Source: a virus. Taken from it: a DNA stretch of 26,258 nt. The position numbers and the translations under genes were made by a program. This document shows, in pieces, positions 21,054-26,258 of this stretch; positions within the stretch are counted from its first letter, which is position 1, and each line of letters opens with the position of its first letter. The notes beneath the pieces are model-generated. The model was not told the DNA's origin, searched no databases, and was given only the letters and a program-made list of their open reading frames with translations. The stretch spans positions 1 to 26,258 of IMG/VR virus record IMGVR_UViG_3300025127_000229, one strand, 5' to 3'.

Positions 21054-22538
21054 ATGGATGAAGCTTTTGATATTGCCACCGAGTTCCTGACTGATGCAGA
21101 GCTTGAGTCGCTCGGCAAGCATCTGGACAAGTACAAAGAGCTTCATGACAGAGAAGAGTATCAAAGGGACTTTTTAAAGTTTGTTAAACATGTCTGGCCT
21201 TCTTTTATTACTGGATCTCATCATAGAATTTTTGCGGAGAAACTGGAAAGAGTTGCCCGAGGTGAGCTGAAGCGGCTTATCGTCAACATGCCGCCAAGAC
21301 ACACCAAATCAGAATTTGCGTCCTATCTGTTCCCTGCGTGGGTCATGGGACAATCACCAGAAACAAAGATTATTCAGGCAACGCACACGGCGGAGCTTGC
21401 TGTTGGTTTTGGCCGTAAGGTCAAGAACCTTCTGGACAGTGAGATATACCGTGATGTGTTTCCTGAGATTCAGTTGGCGCGTGATGCGAAGGCATCTGGT
21501 CGTTGGTCAACTGACAAGGGTGGGGAGTATTACGCTGTTGGTGTAGGCGGTGCGTTGGCTGGTCGTGGTGCGAACCTTTGTATTATTGACGATCCTGTTT
21601 CTGAACAGGATGCATTGTCACCAACCGCGCTGGATAATATTTACGAATGGTATACATCAGGACCGAGACAGCGTTTGCAGCCGGGAGGCTCGATAATAAT
21701 TGTGATGACGCGATGGAGCATCCGCGACTTGACGGCGAAAGTGTTACAGAAACAGGCCGAGGGGGGAGCCGATCAGTGGGAAGTTGTGGAGTTTCCTGCG
21801 ATATTTCCAGATACAGACAACGTGTTGTGGCCCGAGTTCTGGAGCAGGGACGAACTAGACGGCGTTAAAGCGTCTATTCCTGTTGCTAAATGGAACGCAC
21901 AGTATCTTCAGAATCCTACTGCTGAAGAGGGTGCGATTATTAAAAGGGAGTGGTGGAATGTTTGGGAGTCTGATGATCCACCTATCGTTGATTACGTCAT
22001 CCAGTCGTATGACACCGCCTTCACCAAATCCGAAAGGGCGGACTACTCGGCCATTACGACTTGGGGTGTGTTTTATCCTGACGAGGGTGATGAGGCTGCG
22101 ATCATATTGCTGGACGCGGAAAAAGGTCGATGGGAGTTTCCAGAGCTTAAAGACGCGGCAATGCGCTTGTATCAGGAATTTGAACCAGACATGGTGTTGA
22201 TAGAGCAGAAAGCATCTGGCACACCGCTGACTCAGGACTTGCGAAAAATGGGCATTCCTGTGTCTGGTTTTACGCCGGGCAGGGGCGCTGATAAGTTCTC
22301 AAGGATGAATGCCTGTTCACCCGTCTTTGAATCTGGTATGGTATGGTGTCCTGAAACGCGCTGGGCAGAGGAAGTTATTGAGGAATGTGCCGCTTTTCCT
22401 AATGGAGAGCATGATGACTTGGCGGATTCCATGACTCAGGCTATACTACGTTTTAGGCAGGGCGGTTTTATACGAACCCGTTCAGATGAAGAGGACGATG
22501 ATTTTTCGCGTTATGACCGCAGCAGGGAGTATTACTGA
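21054..22538 (+). CDS. terL: Terminase large subunit, DNA packaging ATPase-nuclease
   Basis: The 494-residue product has an N-terminal ATPase with a P-loop-like PPRHTKS (80-86) and Walker B CIIDD (176-180), a coupling-like MTRW (218-221), and a C-terminal RNase H-like nuclease with SYDTAF (318-323, D320), LIEQKASGT (382-390, E384) and EHDDLADS (452-459). It drives DNA into the prohead and cuts it. Threonine in place of glycine within the P-loop (RHTKS rather than RHGKS) is a variant within the family. The start is 5 bp after the previous stop, and the stop overlaps the next ATG. Confidence 0.95.
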   Translation: MDEAFDIATEFLTDAELESLGKHLDKYKELHDREEYQRDFLKFVKHVWPSFITGSHHRIFAEKLERVARGELKRLIVNMPPRHTKSEFASYLFPAWVMGQSPETKIIQATHTAELAVGFGRKVKNLLDSEIYRDVFPEIQLARDAKASGRWSTDKGGEYYAVGVGGALAGRGANLCIIDDPVSEQDALSPTALDNIYEWYTSGPRQRLQPGGSIIIVMTRWSIRDLTAKVLQKQAEGGADQWEVVEFPAIFPDTDNVLWPEFWSRDELDGVKASIPVAKWNAQYLQNPTAEEGAIIKREWWNVWESDDPPIVDYVIQSYDTAFTKSERADYSAITTWGVFYPDEGDEAAIILLDAEKGRWEFPELKDAAMRLYQEFEPDMVLIEQKASGTPLTQDLRKMGIPVSGFTPGRGADKFSRMNACSPVFESGMVWCPETRWAEEVIEECAAFPNGEHDDLADSMTQAILRFRQGGFIRTRSDEEDDDFSRYDRSREYY

Positions 22539-22849
22539 TGACTGAAAAGACATTAGATCTGGATACAATGTTAGAGTTGGGACTCTTAACCAAAGAGACA
22601 GAAAAGCTATATGAGCAAGAGCCAAAGTTCAGAGCTGGTCCAGAGACTAGAAAAGCTAAGGCTCCTAAGACACTTCCAAAGTCAAAACCAAAGATGCCTA
22701 CAAAGCTTCCAAAGCCAAAGCCAAAGTCAAAGTCCTCAGGCGTTACATTTGATACCAGCGGTACTACTTCTGGCAAGACAATTGAAAGAATGAACAACGG
22801 TGGTGCGGTCATGTCTGGTCGTGGCGGCAAGTTTAAGGGGATATTCTGA
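22538..22849 (+). CDS. K/P-rich small protein with C-terminal GGAV tag
   Basis: The 103-residue product has an acidic N-terminus, a lysine-proline repeat (about 39-66: KAKAPKTLPKSKPKMPTK and onward) and the C-terminal tag NNGGAVMSGRGGKFKGIF (86-103). The tag recurs in the next protein. It overlaps terL by one base and the next gene by one base. The basic, disordered body suggests DNA contact or internal virion cargo; function is unknown. Confidence 0.75.
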   Translation: MTEKTLDLDTMLELGLLTKETEKLYEQEPKFRAGPETRKAKAPKTLPKSKPKMPTKLPKPKPKSKSSGVTFDTSGTTSGKTIERMNNGGAVMSGRGGKFKGIF

Positions 22850-23055
22850 TGACTGATAAGTTAACAATGACACAAAGAGCGGCTGTTGGAGATATGCGTC
22901 AACAGTTGAAGAAAATGGGCGATCCTCGTGCAGATGATAAAAACGCTATTGTAAAAATTTTAGAAATTTCTCGCCCAAAACTTTTTCCGCAAAAAAAGAT
23001 CAACGGCGGTGCTGTCATGCCCGGTCGCGGCGGTAAGTTTAAGGGGATTAGCTAA
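22849..23055 (+). CDS. 68-residue protein with C-terminal GGAV tag
   Basis: The product has a helical N-terminal half (TMTQRAAVGDMRQQLKKMGD) and ends with INGGAVMPGRGGKFKGIS (51-68), 15 of 18 residues identical to the end of its upstream neighbour. The two DNA copies differ at several silent sites, so the similarity is kept at protein level. It overlaps both neighbours by one base. Function unknown; likely made with the packaging and structural genes. Confidence 0.75.
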   Translation: MTDKLTMTQRAAVGDMRQQLKKMGDPRADDKNAIVKILEISRPKLFPQKKINGGAVMPGRGGKFKGIS

Positions 23056-23951
23056 TGGCACCTAGAAAGCCAAACATACGCTCCAAAAAGCGTAAGTTTA
23101 AAAAAACATCACCTCCGCCCAGATTGTCTACTGCTCAAATACGCAGACTGACTGTTGATGGTGAGGCTGTCACTGACGCTCCTTTTGTACCAGACGTTTT
23201 GCGTAGCGGCAGGTTTAAAAATATTGAGCTTGGCATGAAAGACATGCCAGCAGGATATGAAGAAGGTGGTAAGGTTGGTAAGAAAAGAGTGGTCATTGGA
23301 CCTAATTCAAATCTAACGGACGATGAACTAGAGCGTTACATACAGCAACTAAGGGAGCCTCTCGTGGTAAAACCAGTCAAAAAGAATAAAGGTGGCGGTC
23401 TTAATGCCGCAATCAAGCGCGTTAAAAGAGTCCAAGGCATGCAAGAAGGCGGCAGGGCCATGAGTGATGCTGACATAGCGCGAATATCAAATTTGCCTAC
23501 CGAGGAGTTTTTATCGGCTCTTGGCGCTGCTTTTCCTCTAAGTGGATCTGGAGCTAAAGCAGGATCTAGGCTTGGCGGAATGGCACCTAGAAAAAGAGGC
23601 ATGAGCATGAAACCTAAAGGTAAAATGGGGGGACGTGGACGAACATCTAACTTATCCGCAGAAGAATTTTTGTCTGCGATGGGTTCTGATTTTCCTCTGC
23701 CTAGAGGAGGAAGCGTGACTGACGCTGATAGAGCCAGAATTGCTGCTGCCTTAGGCGCTACTGATAGACAACTTATGGGCATGGAAGACGGCGGCGAGGT
23801 GCCTAAGAAGTTCAAGGGCTTTTCTAAGCTTCCTGAAGATGTGCAACAGCAGATGAACCCCACTCTTGCCGCCAAGTATGAAGATGGTGGCGCAGTTCGT
23901 GGCATGGGTCGAGCCTACATGGGCAAGCCCAGAAAGATTAAGGTAAGATAA
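23055..23951 (+). CDS. Basic structural-region protein with internal repeats and GG motifs
   Basis: The 298-residue product is basic. It carries GG motifs at EGGKV (70-74), EGGRA (131-135), DGGEV (245-249) and DGGAV (277-281), the last opening a C-terminal segment DGGAVRGMGRAYMGKPRKIK that resembles the tags of the two previous proteins. An internal duplication is visible: SNLPTEEFLSALGAAFPL (145-162) and SNLSAEEFLSAMGSDFPL (198-215). It is not a recognised family. Position between terL and portal suggests an assembly or internal virion role. Confidence 0.75.
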   Translation: MAPRKPNIRSKKRKFKKTSPPPRLSTAQIRRLTVDGEAVTDAPFVPDVLRSGRFKNIELGMKDMPAGYEEGGKVGKKRVVIGPNSNLTDDELERYIQQLREPLVVKPVKKNKGGGLNAAIKRVKRVQGMQEGGRAMSDADIARISNLPTEEFLSALGAAFPLSGSGAKAGSRLGGMAPRKRGMSMKPKGKMGGRGRTSNLSAEEFLSAMGSDFPLPRGGSVTDADRARIAAALGATDRQLMGMEDGGEVPKKFKGFSKLPEDVQQQMNPTLAAKYEDGGAVRGMGRAYMGKPRKIKVR

Positions 23952-24238
23952 TGGGAAAGCTTAAAAGTGAATCTCAAGCCGAAATTGATGATTTCTTGTC
24001 AGATTTAAGTGATGATGAAATAAAAATTTTTGAGTCTTTACTTGGCTCTCAAGATGATCTTGGGTCTATGTTTAACGCCATGAGAAAAATGCAATCTAAA
24101 AAATATAGCACTGGTGGCTTTGTTGACCCAGAATCTCCAAAGGCTCAAATGGATAAGATCAATATTTCTATTATCTTAAACATGGGTAAAGAGTCAGAGA
24201 TGAACCCTTCAGATGACGGAAATCAAAATATTATGTGA
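23951..24238 (+). CDS. Small acidic protein with GG-x-V motif
   Basis: The 95-residue product has an acidic helical N-terminus (AEIDDFLSDLSDDEIKIFES) and one STGGFVDPE motif (55-63). It starts in a one-base overlap with the upstream gene. The acidic, helical character recalls small scaffolding proteins, but there is no specific match. It is the last gene before a structured intergenic element. Confidence 0.65.
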   Translation: MGKLKSESQAEIDDFLSDLSDDEIKIFESLLGSQDDLGSMFNAMRKMQSKKYSTGGFVDPESPKAQMDKINISIILNMGKESEMNPSDDGNQNIM

Positions 24239-24269
24239 TGTTGTTTGACTTTGGTGTTATAGTGCGAAA

Positions 24270-24335
24270 GAGGCTGACTCATGGCTTGTCAGTCATGTCT
24301 GATGCCCTTCGCATGACTGCGCTAGAGTCAGCCTC
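24270..24335 (+). other. Nested inverted-repeat element, possible structured leader RNA
   Basis: An 11-bp perfect outer stem, GAGGCTGACTC (24270-24280) with GAGTCAGCCTC (24325-24335), encloses an 8-bp inner stem, CAGTCATG (24290-24297) with CATGACTG (24312-24319). No T-run follows, so a standard terminator is unlikely. TGTTATAGT (24255-24263) just upstream looks like an extended -10, which would start transcription near the outer stem. It may be a leader RNA, an RNase III site or a protein-binding site. Confidence 0.75.
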
Positions 24336-24352
24336 ACCCAAGAGATGGTCAG

Positions 24353-25246
24353 ATGGCAGATGATCAGGGAATCATGGGCGCTTTTTCAGCCCCTCCAGCA
24401 AGCACTGAAATGTTTAAGCGACTTGCTGACAAGACTGATATGTTTGGCCCTACTCCTCTTGGTGCCGTTAATCGCGCTATTGTTGGCACTCCAATTGATG
24501 TTTTAGATTACGCTGGTCGTGTTGGTGAGACAGTTCTGCGTGGTGCCGCCACTGGCGCTGGAAAATTAGCAGAAACCCTTGGCATGGGTGAGGGTATGGC
24601 TGACAGACTGAAGAGGGATGTTTATGGTCTTGGCATTGCTGCATCTACTCTTGCTCCGATGGCTGGGTCTCGTCCACGAGGCAAGTCAAATAAGGCGCTG
24701 GTCCTTGAGGCGCAAAAAGACAAGGTAAAATCACCAGTAGCAAAACAAAAGCTGGATGAGGATCTTGAGATGGAAGCAATCAACGATGCTCTGAAAGACG
24801 CATATCTGGATTTGGACGATACGTTGTCTTTTCAATCTGTTGATGACATAGCGATTACCACTGAAGAATTTGGTGATGTGCTGACCAACAACTTTGCTGG
24901 TTTTAGGGGCGAGGGTAAGAGTCGTGGCGAGGCTATGGTTGACGCCATTAAGATGACTCAAGATGATTTTAATGTGGTTATTGACCGCCCTATACAAGAC
25001 AAAATATTTGCCAGACTTGACGATGATTACGGTTTTGGTGCTAATAGAGCAGTTAAGCGCCGTGAAGAGGCTGCAGCAAACAAGGCAGCTTTGGATGCTC
25101 AGTTAGCCAGAGCGTCAGCAAAGCCAATTCGCACAGTTAGCTTAGATGAGGCTACGCGAATGCAAAACGAGATTAGCGGTATAGGTATACCGCAGCCAAC
25201 ACCGCAGAAGCCAAGATTTACGGTTGTTGAGGGTGGAAAGGATTAA
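24353..25246 (+). CDS. Hypothetical structural-region protein
   Basis: The 297-residue product is not recognised. The N-terminus is A/G-rich with short helices (VNRAIVGTPIDVLDYAGRVG, and YGLGIAASTLAPMAG near 91-105). The middle is acidic and helical (about 135-220), and the C-terminus has an A/K-rich helix and a P-rich end. ATG 24353 follows AGAGATGG; an ATG at 24345 is in another frame. It lies 2 bp before the portal gene, so a role in head assembly or an ejected protein is possible. Confidence 0.7.
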   Translation: MADDQGIMGAFSAPPASTEMFKRLADKTDMFGPTPLGAVNRAIVGTPIDVLDYAGRVGETVLRGAATGAGKLAETLGMGEGMADRLKRDVYGLGIAASTLAPMAGSRPRGKSNKALVLEAQKDKVKSPVAKQKLDEDLEMEAINDALKDAYLDLDDTLSFQSVDDIAITTEEFGDVLTNNFAGFRGEGKSRGEAMVDAIKMTQDDFNVVIDRPIQDKIFARLDDDYGFGANRAVKRREEAAANKAALDAQLARASAKPIRTVSLDEATRMQNEISGIGIPQPTPQKPRFTVVEGGKD

Positions 25247-25248
25247 AC

Positions 25249-26258
25249 ATGGCTGTTGAAAAAGGAATAGGTGCAGGTGGAGACGCCATGACACCGCAGG
25301 AACAAGCAGAAATTGATATAATTGATTTTCCTGCACAGCCCGGCATATCTGAAATGGATGACGGTTCAGTCATTGTTGGAGAGATGATTGAGGAAACCAC
25401 TATTCCTGTTGATGTTCCTTTTGATGCAAACTTAGCAGAATTTATTGATGATGGTGATTTAGGTAGAGTTGCATCCGAAATTTCTAGCGACATTGATGAT
25501 GACATTGCCTCAAGACAGGATTGGGAAGAGTCATACAAAAGAGGTATTGACTTACTTGGTATGAATTATGAGGACAGAACTCAGCCTTTTGAGGGTGCCA
25601 CTGGTGTCGTTCATCCTTTGCTTGCCGAGTCAGTTACACAGTTTCAGGCACAAGCTTACCGTGAGATGCTTCCGTCTGGTGGCCCTGTTCGTGTTCAAAC
25701 TATGGGCGCAGAAACGCCACAGTTAGTGCAACAGGCAACTCGTGTAAAAGATTACATGAATTACATGATTACCTATGAGATGGAGGAGTATGATCCTGAA
25801 ACAGATCAGATGCTGTTCTATCTACCTATAGTGGGATCAACATTCAAAAAAGTCTATTTTGACCCGCTTTTGCAAAGACCAGTGAGTAAATTTGTACATG
25901 CTGAAGATCTTGTAGTGCCGTATGGCGCGACTGATTTACTTACTGCACCTCGTATTACACATATTATCCGCATGGATAAGAATGAGATCCTAAAGCTGCA
26001 ATTAACAGGATTTTACAAAGAAATAGACTTGCCAACTGGATCAACCAGCAGTGAGCGCAATACTGGTGTTCAAGAAGCCCTTGATGACGCTCAAGGCATA
26101 CAGATCGCTGGTTCTGGATCCGAAGAGCTGGTTATTCATGAGGTTCATACATCTCTTGATCTTGATGGCTTTGAGCATCTTGATGATCAGGGAGAGCCTA
26201 CAGGTCTAAAAACTCCATACATAGTAACGATATTAGAGAAAACTGGAGAGATCCTGTC
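25249..26258 (+). CDS. P22-type portal protein, partial
   Basis: The frame is open from ATG 25249 to the right edge (336 codons). After an acidic leader of about 80 residues it reads IDDDIASRQDWEESYKRGID, LGMNYEDRTQPFEGATG, HPLLAESVTQFQAQAYREM, DYMNYMITYEMEEYDPE, LFYLPIVGSTFKKVYFD and AEDLVVPYG, in the order seen in P22-like portal proteins of podovirus-type phages. It forms the dodecameric ring through which DNA enters and to which the terminase docks. The C-terminal half is outside the window. The upstream ribosome site is weak (GGTGGAAAGG). Confidence 0.88.
   Translation, partial: MAVEKGIGAGGDAMTPQEQAEIDIIDFPAQPGISEMDDGSVIVGEMIEETTIPVDVPFDANLAEFIDDGDLGRVASEISSDIDDDIASRQDWEESYKRGIDLLGMNYEDRTQPFEGATGVVHPLLAESVTQFQAQAYREMLPSGGPVRVQTMGAETPQLVQQATRVKDYMNYMITYEMEEYDPETDQMLFYLPIVGSTFKKVYFDPLLQRPVSKFVHAEDLVVPYGATDLLTAPRITHIIRMDKNEILKLQLTGFYKEIDLPTGSTSSERNTGVQEALDDAQGIQIAGSGSEELVIHEVHTSLDLDGFEHLDDQGEPTGLKTPYIVTILEKTGEIL

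Overview
The window looks like part of a tailed double-stranded DNA phage genome, or a prophage-like contig. It carries both terminase subunits, a P22-type portal protein cut by the right edge, a replication and recombination module, a DNA methyltransferase and many tightly packed small genes. Nearly all genes are on the plus strand and are joined by ATGA or TGATG overlaps. Protein styles (Sak4-like ATPase, RepA-like primase-helicase, GG-x-V motif structural proteins) resemble uncultured marine phages. The host cannot be named from the sequence. No tRNA, CRISPR array or insertion sequence was seen.

Layout. 1-5700: a partial minus-strand ribbon-helix-helix-like gene, a DUF1064 nuclease-like gene, then a run of genes for a Sak4-like ATPase, a candidate ssDNA-binding protein, a small winged-helix protein, a superfamily 2 helicase with a zinc ribbon, two small unknowns and a Cas4/RecB-like nuclease with four likely Fe-S cysteines. 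5700-9640: a TOPRIM/RepA-type primase-helicase, a PP-loop (PAPS-reductase-like) ATPase and two small zinc-ribbon proteins. 9620-9890: a lone minus-strand DUF6378 gene. 9960-12775: small unknown genes and a C5-cytosine methyltransferase whose N-terminal 56 residues occur twice in tandem. 12780-13030: an array of GTTACAT repeats directly before the small terminase gene.

13560-18490 is an accessory region between terS and the structural genes. It is built as successive cassettes, each with its own promoter; three end in a strong intrinsic terminator. The cassettes hold a gamma-glutamylcyclotransferase-like protein, a small membrane protein, an amidoligase with a C-terminal helix-turn-helix-like segment, an AT-hook protein and an XRE-type regulator. 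The spacers are GC-rich and contain ten copies of AATTGTTCG, usually extended to AATTGTTCGGGTT. Five promoters, one of them at 9961 outside the region, share a 13-bp dyad (best copy AGCAATGATTGCT) filling the -35/-10 spacer, so one repressor could control them all.

18536-26258: a long low-complexity protein, the large terminase, four small genes whose products share GG-x-V motifs (two end in almost the same 18-residue tag), a strongly structured 66-nt intergenic element, an unknown 297-residue protein and the portal. Main candidates for new biology are the shared operator-promoter, the cassette-boundary repeats, the amidoligase/cyclotransferase pair and the C-terminal tag family. Two in-frame tandem duplications with only silent differences (primase and methyltransferase) may be real or assembly artefacts.
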